DNA from: Macrocybe gigantea
Lineage: Eukaryota; Basidiomycota; Agaricomycetes; Agaricales; Callistosporiaceae
Assembly: GCA_011319805.1 (NCBI GenBank)
Contig: SJRY01000250.1
Location: forward strand, 434,001 to 498,000
Direction of reading: 5' to 3'
Length of the DNA stretch: 64,000 nucleotides
Positions 38,456 through 50,680 of this stretch are shown piece by piece. Positions within the stretch are counted from its first letter, which is position 1. The number at the start of each line of letters is the position of its first letter. The notes under the pieces are model-generated. The model saw nothing but the letters and a program-made list of their open reading frames with translations, had not been told where the DNA came from and ran no database searches. The position numbers and the translations under genes were made by a program.

Positions 38456-39004
38456 TGCAAGGAGGCGAGGACGAGTTCTCCATTTTCCGGCCCGTTCATT
38501 AGCTATTATATAGATTGACGAACAGTTATTTTTAATTTCTTCACTGCATGATCAAGCATGCCGAGAGGGAAGCTCACCAGGATCCTAACACCATGTGGAC
38601 ACAACGCGAGGACGATGGGGACTTGATCAATCTGGCGAATACGAACAGACATTCCCTAGCTGTAGCTTTTTGTCATTCTGGACACTTGAGATTCAGCAAA
38701 ATGTCTGGAAAACTATCACGCCGAAAGCAATAGAGTTAGTCCAAGGAGAAATAATTGGAGACGATCTTGACGATATTTTTGGACGACCATATGCTCAGAA
38801 GTGGGGAACATCAAGCTCCAGCATTGACCAGGCGCTGTTTTCCCATGACAGGGAGGTAGGGTGCGCAAACTGCTGGATCGCACCTGAGCTTGAGAAATGA
38901 GGTCTTAATGAGGGGTCATCAGGCCATCCGCCAAATTAGGATGCTGTCATGGCCCGTCACCACGCCTGGCACAGACTCATTGTTCTCTCCCCCAGGCCTT
39001 CCTC
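38456..39004. other. Divergent promoter region with an unassigned reading frame
   Basis: 549 bp between the carboxypeptidase start and the TMEM184-like start. A plus-strand frame (38595-38900) reads FWTLEIQQNVWKTITPKAIE but matches nothing I know and lacks splice support. Best treated as upstream sequence. Confidence 0.4.
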
Positions 39005-41967
39005 ATGAATGCTACTGATAGCTCGGCAGGGGGTAGATGCCATCGTCCAACTGCAGAGAGAGGTCCATCCCTTTTTCAAAATGGTAACCTCGTTTTCCAA
39101 GGTATGAGCTCCGAGCCGCCTGGTTTCAATCAATTTACCTCACCGTCATTCTGCAAGCTCACCATGTACGATTCTTGTTTCGTACGGTCCATGTATAACA
39201 GCGCTCACATCTTGTCAGGTGGGCTGGATTCTGACCGGTGTCTTCACAATTATTGCAACGATAGCATCCTTCTGGCTCATCAACAAGCATTTGCAATGGT
39301 ACACCAATGTACGCCTCATTAGTCCGCTGCGTTGCAACTTCTACTCAATTGCACCTAGAGACGGGAACAGCGATGTAAACCCGGTTTATCCCTGACTACT
39401 GAGCAAGAGACTGACTCCAGGTCCGACACTGTTGCTAGACATTGTCCGCTTGTTGTTTATGGTGCCGATATATGCCATTATCAGCTTGGTTTCTTATCTT
39501 TTCTGGGTACGCGGAATATATTCCAATCAGATGATGCAAGCTTTGCAGTGCTCATTATCCGCCTCAAGAATCATTCTACTCCTTTGATCCTTATTCGTGA
39601 CGGATACGAATCCACAGCGTTGACTGCATTCTTCTATTTGCTTCTGACATATCTGTCTCCTGACCCAGAGGAGCAAAAAATGGAATTCACGAAGGCCGGT
39701 TTGTCATGCGTTGCCGACAGGAAGGCAAGGCAGGCGGGTAAGGAGCCCAAACGATGGATGTTTCCTTTAGGATTCGTCAGATGGAAACCGGCAGTATGTG
39801 ACGTCTTCTTTCTCACATGCGAACACTGCAATTGGTTTAAGGATGGGTTATACTTCCTGCAACTCATGAAATGGGGCGTCCTACAATATTGTGTCATACG
39901 GCCTACGTGAGTCTCACTAGTGATACTCATGTAGCTTGGAACGAAGTTCAATCCTGTCCCAGAACTACTCTTGCTGCTGTGATTTTGGACTACGCAGGGC
40001 TATACTGCGAGGAATCGTGGGGATTAGGCTGGGGTCACATTTATGTGAGTAACTCTTCATGTAATAGTGCTCTGTTCTTCAATTTCCTCACTCCAGATTG
40101 TGATTATTGTCTCTTCGTCGGTTACGATCGCCATGTATTGCCTTCTGCAACTCTACGTTGCCGTTTCTGAGCAACTGGCTCCCCATAAACCGTTGCTCAA
40201 GTTATTCGCGATAAAAGCTGTCGGTGCGTGCGTTGCCAAATTCTCGCTCATCATCTGTTATCTAATGCAGACTCAGTCTTCTTGACATTTTGGCAAGCCA
40301 CATTCTTATCTCTGCTCAGCATGTTTGGTGTAGTCAAAAATGTAAGTTTTCCACCAGCATTGCACTACGCCTCATCATGATTCATTCACCGTTATCCAGA
40401 CGCAGTATATGACAGCAGAAGACATCAATATCGGGATTGGAGCACTTCTTGAAACATTTGAGATGGTGTAGGTCAAGCCTCTTTTTTCCTTTACTTTCTT
40501 CGCCTTTATCTCTTTCACAGCCTTTTCGCATTTCTCCACATTCGAGCCTTCACACACAGAGTATACCGCCCATCCGATTCAATAGCAAAACGCACTCCTC
40601 GACTGCGTTCGCTCGGTCATGCAATGGACTTCCGTGAGACTTTGCGCGAATTATGGACCGGTTGCATCTACTTCATGGACAAGTTCCGTGGAAAAGAACC
40701 AAAGCCGGACAAATATGCACGAAGGGTGGCCCATTATCAGGAAGCCTTTGGGAAGTCAAGGCCAACCCGCCCTATTGAGAAAGACAATGCAATGGAAACT
40801 GCTCCTCAGACGAACAAGACAGAAGTAGAAGTCGAGCAGCACGTGGATATCGACATTGAAGGCGAGAGACAATGGCTGGGTCTCGGTGGCGACTACTGTT
40901 ATGGGCTTGAATATGTGCGAAGGGAGAAGAGCGATAGTCTTCACGTCCAGATAGAGAAGGAATTGCGGAAATTGGGCTATCAGTGTCCGTGATCAGCCTC
41001 ATTCTGCCTTCGGGACTGGCTTACCGTCACCCGCAGACCCCATGGAAGACATTCCTGAATCGAACAGCCAATCTGACCATGGGAAGCAGCGCTCATGGTG
41101 GCGAAGCATCCATCGTCGCATTTCCCACGCGAACCTAGATGAAGACGAACTGCCCGACCTGAATCCTCGACTTAGCCGAAAGCACAAGAGGTCTTCACTT
41201 TCTCGAGGGCGTCAACGCGGCGCAAATCCAGAGACCATGCGTCATATGACCGCGAACAGGATACGGGCGACCTGTCGTTTTCGGCTTCGATCCAGGCTGT
41301 CCATGCTCCGTTACAAAGAGGTCATCTGCATGATCTGCCCCCGCTTCCGGAAGACGATCAACAAAGACTTCACGACCTACGTGTGACTAATGGGATCCCT
41401 TCTCGCGCACTGGACTGGCCTGACCAGCGTCCAGATGGCCTGCATTCGCCGCAAGCCTATATTATGACAGATTATGGAAATTCTCAGAGCAAACCAATAG
41501 AAGCTGCAGACGGATTACCATCGACGTCTCACGACCCCGTTGTCTATCCTTCTTCCTCGCATTGGCCTGAGCGCTACGCAAGGAAGCCACGAAAGGATGG
41601 TCAACAGCTGTTCTCCCAACCAACGACTGGACGTCGATCTTCAGTGCGCTCAGCCCACAACCGCGAATCAGCCATTCACGACTCATGGCACCCATCTCCT
41701 ATGAGAGAACCTGAGGGTGATGGCGCCAACTCTTCATACCCTCGAGACCATCTGCCCTATGTTCAGCAGCCTTCCGAAGCTCGTGCACAGAATGTCCAGT
41801 CACCAGCACTTTTGACTGAGCGCCAGTATATAGATCCATTTCAACAGTCATCCCTGCCTACCAATACATATCCTGACAGATCTCTTTCACACCCTTCAAA
41901 GAGCTCCTGGCATCCGTCGAAGGCTAATTATGACACTTACATGAACTATGATCCCAATGACTCATGA
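39005..41967 (+). CDS. OSTA/TMEM184-family multi-pass membrane protein with long cytosolic tail
   Basis: Organic solute transporter alpha/TMEM184 family (old DUF300). Spliced exons give a first TM (VGWILTGVFTIIATIASFWL), IVRLLFMVPIYAIISLVSYL, and the conserved TAFFYLLLTYLSPDPEEQK. PKRWMFPLGFVRWKP, LQLMKWGVLQYCVIRP, VSVTIAMYCLLQLYV, TFWQATFLSLLS and ALLETFEM follow, seven TMs in all. After about 40620 a hydrophilic tail of some 400 residues carries repeated acidic/basic and Ser-rich sequence to YMNYDPNDS at 41967. A base is missing at 41245 and one more discontinuity occurs near 40985. Fungal members localise to endomembranes; transport activity is not established. Confidence 0.82.
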
Positions 41968-42078
41968 CCTTTCACGGCTATTACATGAACACGTTACTTC
42001 ATGATCTCGCCTTTATATCCTATTCCTATGTATTTCTGAAGTGGACCGTCCCATTCACGTTTATGGCACCTTCATCCT

Positions 42079-43524
42079 CTACGATGGCACAATGCCGCCT
42101 TCCACCATATTCCAACCAAGCCATTCATAAGTCCAGCCGAACACCATTCTGTCTGGCCGATGATATTTCAATAAGGATTTGTGCTTGCCCTGCGCTGTGT
42201 GCAGCTCGTCAACCGCTTTCAAATCTTCCAGGACAGTTGAATCAACTGCGTGAATTAGCGTTTTGGCTACTTCTGTCTCTCGGTCCCAGGAATCACTCAC
42301 AGTAATGTTTTCCTTCAACCTTCCTTCATTTTCGCTCTTCGGTATGACGACATTTCCCCGTTGGACTGACCAGCTGAGAACCACTTGGGCCGCGGAAGCA
42401 TTAACCTTTGCCGCAATGCTCTGAATGGCGGGTTCATGATAGAATGTCGTCGACCGTCCTGAAATAGACGCTCGATGATGTTGGTGATGCAAGCAAGACT
42501 ATAAAACAAACCTAGTGGTGAATATGCCGTCACAACAATACCCTTTTCATCACAGAATGCCTTGAGCTCATTCTGTGGAAGGCAGGGGTGGAGTTCGACC
42601 TGGTTGACTGCCGGGATAACGGAACAGTGGGGTAGCAGCTCTTGAAGTGTCTTCACCGAGAAATTGGAGACACCGATGGAAACGACTTTCCCTAGTGACA
42701 CTGCAATTCAACGACTGTGAGAGAACTGTATCTAGAAAAAAAACTTTCCAGTTGCCATTAACTTTTCCATTTCTTTCCATGCATCGACGAAATTGGGATG
42801 CTCGTCAGGTCGGAGGATATGGGAGGGATCCTCTGCATGATCTAGTGAGACGTAATATCACCGTATGACGCACCAGGAACTGAACTTGGATCTCCTACTT
42901 GAGGCCAGTGGATTAAATAAAGATCGATATATTCGCAGTCGAGTTCTTTCAGCGATTGTTCAAATGACTCTTGAACACTGCTGTGTCGGATGCTAGGATC
43001 AAAACGTCAAAGTAAGAGACGCCACCCGGCTTGGAGCGACCTACGGCAGCTTGGTGGTCACGAAGAGCTCCTTGCGTGGAATGCCTGACTGTTTAATGGC
43101 GTCGCCCACATATTTCTCATTAGCTGTATATGCATGACATCAGATGGAACATCTTATCGGAGGCGCAGTCGGTACCATAGCCTGCAGCCTTCAGCGCAGC
43201 GCAAGAGGGTTAATCATGTCTCTCAAAACGACATAGTGTCTGGTTTTCTCACCGTGTCAAGGTGTCGGTAGCCCAACTGGTGTGCCGCAAATCATCAGCC
43301 TTTTGTGTTTTGCACAGAAGACGATACCGACGCGAAGAGCCTTTTGGCACATCTCAAATGCCCTGGGACCCTGGCCAGGCTCTCCCATCCAACACCTTTT
43401 TATATGACGAAGTCATATCATACTTGGTCAGTAGAAACCATCTAGTGTCAGTTCTGTAAGCATACCCTAAGCCAACTGCTGGCATTTTAGCGCCATTATT
43501 CAGAGTGAACGATGGTATAGACAT
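42079..43524 (-). CDS. Aldo-keto reductase
   Basis: NAD(P)H-dependent reductase with a TIM-barrel fold. [20 protein letters not shown], then [11 protein letters not shown] and GYRHLDT (catalytic Asp), NEKYVGDAI (catalytic Tyr), [14 protein letters not shown] (Lys), and [10 protein letters not shown] (His). [27 protein letters not shown] and [17 protein letters not shown], the cofactor-binding loop, follow. It ends [17 protein letters not shown]. One base is missing at 42231-42232 (LIQLS to [10 protein letters not shown]). Six or more introns. All four catalytic residues are inferable. It lies co-oriented with and 134 bp downstream of the halogenase, so a tailoring role in the same pathway is plausible but unproved; a general detoxification role is the alternative. 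Confidence 0.85.
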
Positions 43525-43657
43525 GATGGGAAAGACTACCTCAGATTGCAGCGGCACCACTGTTCATATGTTCGAGCGGACCAAGGCATCCCGGATATCC
43601 GGACCGCCCGACGTTGTAATTCCTTGTTAACCAAAAAAAGACGTCTATTTATTTCTA

Positions 43658-45971
<2,314 letters not shown>

Positions 45972-46476
45972 TTGAAAGATGCGCTCGGGCAGCTGAGTCG
46001 GAGAAATGTCCCATTTATAATGACGACGGCTCTAACGGCCGGCTTGCTCAGTTTGCAGTTCGGCCAAGAATTTGTTAAGCTTACCTACAAAGGAAGTTAA
46101 ATTTCCTGATCGAGGTCAGCGTTGCCTACAAAACAACGCTCTCGAAGTCTCAAAGTTCTTTTTGCTTTCTCAAAAGCATCTCGACAAACCTTATGACGCT
46201 TGAAACGCCCTCGCTTGACGGCGCAGAAGCTTTAACGCTTCGAACCACGTGGGATTGGAATTCTTTCCACGTGTGCATTTCCTTCGACGTAATACATCCA
46301 GCTCCGCTCCAGGAGCACTGGTAATCATTAAAAAAAAACTTCAGACAGAGTACAAGATAGAACGCAGCTGATCAAAGATACCAACGGCCTCGTTCCGACT
46401 TGCAGCCGGTAATCAATACCATCATATATTAATACCGTAAGGTATCAGGGGATTAAGAATGACATTGTCCCTCGCA
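45972..46476. other. Spacer between halogenase and downstream P450 end
   Basis: 505 bp separating the halogenase start from the P450 3' end. It should hold the halogenase promoter. The only pattern of note is a pair of CACGTG sites (annotated separately). Confidence 0.5.
46246..46273. promoter_or_regulatory. Two CACGTG E-box-like sites upstream of the halogenase
   Basis: CACGTG occurs at 46246-46251 and 46268-46273, spaced 22 bp, about 275-300 bp upstream of the halogenase start. This palindrome is the core site for bHLH regulators in fungi (Cbf1, Pho4 and relatives). A regulatory role is inference from the spacing only. Confidence 0.35.
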
Positions 46477-47428
46477 CTAGTCCAGTCTCTCTTTTGCTTT
46501 GACGTGAAACGGCTTTCCGCGATACTTCGGGTAAGAAGGGCCATGAATTTGAAGTCCTCCACGCTGAGAACAGGTTAGCGTTTCTCTGCAACGGACATGG
46601 CAAAGTATGGAGCTTTCCTGGTGTTATAGACTTCCATTGTGACCTTCCGGAATACATTTGCGAATATTAGATAGAGTTCGCACCACGCGAGGCTTAGGAA
46701 GATAGAATAAGACGACTTCGACATATGAGAGATTCGGTGTACTTTATTCCAAGACAGCTCCTAGGACCTTTCGAGAAGGGAACCAGGAAACTTTCTATTT
46801 CTCGAGCTTTTCCGGGGTCTAGCCACCTTTCTGGACGGAACTCGAGTGGGTCAGGAAAAACAACCGAGTTATAATGCATGAACGTCGCCCCCATGGACAC
46901 TATTGTCTGTCATTACACATGAACAAGTGAACAGAGCACGAGAAAGAAAAACCTACATTTGGAGGAACCGTTGACGCTGCGATAGATGTTGACGTCGGGA
47001 CCACGCGAGGCAATGGGCTCACCACTCCGTGAGACATGCGAAGCGATTCTTTGATGACAGCAGTCTAGAAAAACGGATAGGTCAGCACGTGTAGGGGAGG
47101 ATTCCAGACACGAACAAGATAGGGCAGCTTCTCAAGCTGCTCGTACCCCAATTTCATATCTCGATCCGGCCAGTATTCGCGGAGCTCGTCTACCAAGTTT
47201 TTGTAGGCTCGGGGATTGCTCAAGACATGAAATGTGCCCAATGCGCAGGTATTTCCTACTGTATCGGTTCCAGCTGCAATCATGACACTTGCTTCGTCGA
47301 TCAAAGACTCTCGGGAGGGTGCTGGGCTTCCGTCCGGACTAAATTTATTTATCAGATGATGATATATGATTTCATGGTCAGCTTCTTCTAAAATAGACGA
47401 ATCGGCCAACAATTCGTCAATTTGACGG

Positions 47429-47436
47429 GTTAGCCC
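47429..47436. repeat. Target-site duplication, left copy
   Basis: GTTAGCCC, identical to 48401-48408 on the other side of the element. Perfect 8-bp duplication. Confidence 0.88.
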
Positions 47437-47466
47437 AGGACCCGGGATAATCCCTACCAAGGTCGG
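47437..47466 (+). repeat. Left terminal inverted repeat
   Basis: 30 bp beginning AGGACCCGGGATAATCCCTA. It pairs with 48371-48400 with mismatches at positions 8, 9 and 22. Confidence 0.85.
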
Positions 47467-48129
47467 TTCCCAAAATTCGGCAAAAGCACCAATTTTTGTC
47501 CGAACATAAAAATGCCAAAATTTCCGTTTTTGTCCAGAATGCGTACCGACCTCCCACCCAGGTGCTTCAATTTGTCCGGACCAGGCGACCGACCTCCCGG
47601 AGCGTTCAAAATCCTTTTTTTCTCGACGTAGAGTAGCGTTAGAGCATTCTAGTACCTCGAATGATGATATCTACTGTATCCTTAGACCGAAAAATGACAA
47701 ATTTACTTCATTTTCTTCTTTTGAAGCTGTCCATTGCCTTCTTTACCTCGACTGATAGCCCTTGTAACACAGAAAATGTAAGAGAATCAGGTCCAGAGAG
47801 CTGCAAACCAGTTGAGTTCAGAACAGGCTTCGTTGATAACACAGTTAGAAACTGTGACGAGGTTAAGAGAGAGAACTCCTTCATTTGAAGTAGGCAAAGT
47901 CGTTCTGGGCGATCACGGAAAGCCATTCCCGATGCGGCGCTTCGAAGGATTGGCTCGAATACTTGCACAACAATGTGTGAGACGGCCGCAATATTTGACT
48001 CTTTCGATACCGCCATGTGTTTCCCGAATTTTCCTCCTGACTTGGAATATATGGCGTGTACTGTCCAAATGCAACATTCTTAGCTTTCGTGCAACAATTT
48101 CTCATGAATAAATCATGCGCTTATTTGAA

Positions 48130-48216
48130 GCCTTTGGGGTTCGAACACTTGACTCTGGGGCAAAATGACTGTAGTGAACTCGCGCTCTACCAATCAGCTA
48201 AGGGTATCTACTTTTT
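48130..48216 (-). other. tRNA-like sequence with Pol III box A and box B, inside the transposon
   Basis: On the minus strand, TAGCTGATTGGTAGAGC resembles a tRNA D-arm/box A, and about 40 nt later GTTCGAACC matches box B. The acceptor and T stems do not pair well and no convincing anticodon stem forms, so this is not a functional tRNA gene. It looks like the head of a tRNA-derived SINE or a captured, decayed tRNA. Confidence 0.5.
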
Positions 48217-48370
48217 AGAAGTCATGTCCGAACATGGAACCGACCTGTCCACAGCTGGGGATCCCATGTCCGAATCGGCAACCGACCTGCCGGCCACCTG
48301 AGGACCAATTTGTCCGGAATGCGTACCGACCTTTGGGTCCAAAATCCTCAAAATTTGTCCGACAGGGGGT

Positions 48371-48400
48371 CCGACCTTAGTAGGGATTATCAGGGGTCCT
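48371..48400 (-). repeat. Right terminal inverted repeat
   Basis: 30 bp; read on the minus strand it begins AGGACCCCTGATAATCCCTA. Confidence 0.85.
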
Positions 48401-48408
48401 GTTAGCCC
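48401..48408. repeat. Target-site duplication, right copy
   Basis: GTTAGCCC, identical to 47429-47436. Deleting the element plus one copy restores KLMGGLT directly to RQIDELL in frame. Confidence 0.88.
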
Positions 48409-49325
48409 GCCCATCAACTTGCCGTAGGCCAAGGAACCTGGACTTAAAAATTCCGCCAGCCACGGTGGCATCTTGTGGACAAACGAAGCCAGAAACGGGA
48501 AATGCTGGACAACGAAGAATATGGTTCCGCTTGCTTCCAAGGCTAGAAGAGTTGGGTGCTCGAACTTTGGAGCCGACAATATTCCGTAAGAACGCGCAAA
48601 ACAATATGACAATATGACCTCCATAGAGGTGGACAAGAAGCCGTTTCGGATATTGACAGGCTCGCCATTCTGACTTTGAACCAAAAGCGCTGTTACGAAT
48701 TGATCAACCTCAGAGGCGCCGTGATCGTCATTATTTATACGAACATCAGATAATGGGGAGTGAGACCTACAGCGGACTGAATGACATGTTCTAATTGCAG
48801 AATAGCTCGGCGTGAAAATAGAGGTCGCATGACGTCTTTCCGTTGCTTGGCTTTCCTGACATCGATGAAACCAAAAGATGATCGCCGCTCGTTGAACGCA
48901 TCATAGAAGCAAGGCTCCTTGGTAAACTTTGAACCTATTGAGTAAATGTCGTCGAACGCTCTTGGATCCGAAAAATGAAGCTATTGACGGTGTTATTGAT
49001 GCGTAGATATGCTCGACGGAAGTGGAGTACCTGATTTGGTTGAATTCGAACGACAGGACCTACAATTCATGGTGTCAATGCAGATCTACCGGCGCAGAAA
49101 CAGAAACAGGCCATATTTTCTGTGCAAGACTTCCAGCTGGTCGACAGTACCGCCTGGAACCACGAGATCATAATATGCGGCATACAGATGTGATATGGCG
49201 GCAAGTTTGGGACCTGGGAATGATGAGAGAGGGTGATAAAGGAGCCTTCGCAAAGCTGTCAAAAGCCCGAATATGAAGGAGGCAGATGCAACACCGAGTA
49301 CGACTTGAGTCAACATCTGGAGCAT

Positions 49326-49687
49326 CCTGCAGAGCGGGTGGAGGTAAGCAGACAGAGTTGAAGGCGCTTTAATGCCGATTTGGGACTGGCATTTCCTGCG
49401 TCCAATCAAAAGAAGCTTGCTTCAGCTCAGGATGTGACCGCTGCGCGACAAGGCAGGTCGGCGCTTAAGCGTAGGAATCTAAGTATTCTGAAGAGAAAAG
49501 AAACACGTCTGAGCTGGGCGCGGGGTGTACCGTCAACAGTCTCTGCATTGAATTTGTTAACTTGGGAGTTGCGGTAGGCAGTTAAGCGTTCACGTGACTC
49601 GTTTGTTTATTTCGCGACACCGTGATCGACTTCAAGTTGCACGTTTCCCTATGCTTCAGATCCAAGACGTCCAGAGAACGACCGGCA
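49326..49687. other. Divergent promoter region
   Basis: 362 bp between the P450 start (minus) and an unknown gene start (plus). Contains one CACGTG near 49592. Nothing else recognised. Confidence 0.5.
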
Positions 49688-50656
49688 ATGGCACATTTTC
49701 GCGAATTTAATGACCGTATAGCTAAACACATTCGGTCGGAGCAGGCGTTCTTTGTACAGGACCACAGAGATATATACAGTAAATGTTGTGTTTGATCCTC
49801 CTTTCACACATGGACTGACCTTACAGGTTACATCGAAAAGAATGTTCTGAAATCCAAAGTCAAGCCCCCAGTTATGGATTACCTTCCGACACTGGACCTT
49901 ATCGTATACGCTATCAAAAATATCCTTTACCCAACATTTGACACTTATCGGATCCCCGAACTCCTTGATTTGCTTGCCATGGTTGAGTTCTATCGCGGCC
50001 GTATCCTCGAGATCTCCCAGACTGCTTGCGAATGGGACATATTCTATCAGCAGCAAGGAGCCGACGTTATTAGCCTAACACAGGCAGATCAAGAATTTAT
50101 CGCCAAGCAGAAGTCCAGAAACGAGAGCTTTCGAAGAGTATACATTACAATCGTCAAATATTGCTATGACCTGGTAAGACCCTCTCAATCTCGTTTGGCC
50201 TAACTTTATGCTTTGCAAGGACATGTACCACCTCTGGACGACAGAAACAGTGTTCATGGCCGATTTTTGGGCGCGATTTCACCAATATTTTCCCTTTCTC
50301 GATCCACATAGCGATGGTGCCCCTGATCACCTTGTCCATGATGATCTCACGGATGTTGAAATTGAAGAGCTTGCCGACACCGGCATTCGTATCTGCACGT
50401 TTCTCGTGCAAACCCTGGAATGGGTTGAGGCGGGGCCCAAGACTAGGTATGGCGTTGGCTGTTTGTATCAAGAATATGAGTCTAACAGCCCGGCAGTGAA
50501 TCTATCTCTTGCGCCTTTCAGACCGAGAGCTTTCGTGAAGCCTTTCCACCCATTTGTGGCCATGAGCGTTTGTCAGAATTGATGGAGCAATATATTGCTT
50601 GGGTCATGGATGCTGCAGACCAATTAAATTGCATGTTCACAGTTGATAATGTATGA
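49688..50656 (+). CDS. Uncharacterised helical protein
   Basis: Spliced exons give MAHFREFNDRIAKHIRSEQA, YIEKNVLKSKVKPPVMDYLP, ILYPTFDTYRIPELLDLLAM, RRVYITIVKYCYD, MYHLWTTETVFMADFWARF and ADTGIRICTFLVQTLEWVE. They finish TESFREAFPPICGHERLSEL to CMFTVDNV at 50656. Introns lie at about 49779-49826, 50173-50221, 50446-50518. The stop found by reading through the last intron (at 50582) is avoided by splicing. The sequence is mostly amphipathic helix without known catalytic motifs. I do not recognise the family. Confidence 0.6.
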
Positions 50657-50680
50657 ACTCTCCGGCAACACTGCCCCGTA

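Larger units (their letters stand above)
47437..48400. mobile_element. Non-autonomous inverted-repeat DNA transposon (964 bp) inside the P450 gene
   Basis: The ends are 30-bp imperfect terminal inverted repeats (47437-47466 and 48371-48400) starting AGGACCC and matching at 27 of 30 positions. Both ends carry several copies of ACCGACCT or its complement, and one longer unit (GAATGCGTACCGACCT) occurs at both ends in the same orientation. Perfect 8-bp duplications flank it. No transposase domain is seen in any frame, so it must be mobilised in trans. An 8-bp duplication with TIRs points to hAT, P or KDZ superfamilies; the terminal bases do not decide between them. It also contains a tRNA-like sequence. 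Confidence 0.87.
46477..49325 (-). pseudogene. Cytochrome P450 interrupted by a DNA transposon
   Basis: Signal-anchor start at 49325 (MLQMLTQVVLGVASASF), hinge LSSFPGPKLAAISHLYA, region LHFSDPRAFDDIY, then LAEFLSPGSLAYGKLMGGLT, where the coding sequence is cut by the element at 47437-48400. It resumes GLTRQIDELLADSSILEE, then the I-helix ASVMIAAGTDTVGNTC (47260), K-helix ESLRMSHGVV, ERWLDPGKAREIESF and the heme loop FSKGPRSCLGIK (46760). The C-terminal KYRGKPFHVKAKERLD ends at 46477 after one missing base at 46546. Apart from the insertion and that base the P450 looks intact, including the heme Cys. It lies in the same direction as the halogenase. Whether any transcript splices the element out cannot be seen. 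Confidence 0.85.

Noticed and set aside
38595..38900. Plus-strand ORF of 101 aa upstream of the TMEM184-like gene
   Set aside because: No known domain, no splice link to the downstream gene; treated as promoter sequence.
47708..48111. Overlapping ORFs of about 100 aa on both strands inside the transposon
   Set aside because: No DDE, zinc-finger or dimerisation motif; composition like random frame. Not called as transposase.
48130..48216. Functional tRNA gene
   Set aside because: Box A and box B are recognisable but the acceptor and T stems do not pair and there is no anticodon stem.
47437..48400. The insertion as a very long intron of the P450
   Set aside because: TIRs plus an exact 8-bp duplication explain it fully, and nothing at the ends is a splice donor or acceptor at the proper frame position. 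Splicing cannot be excluded but is not needed.
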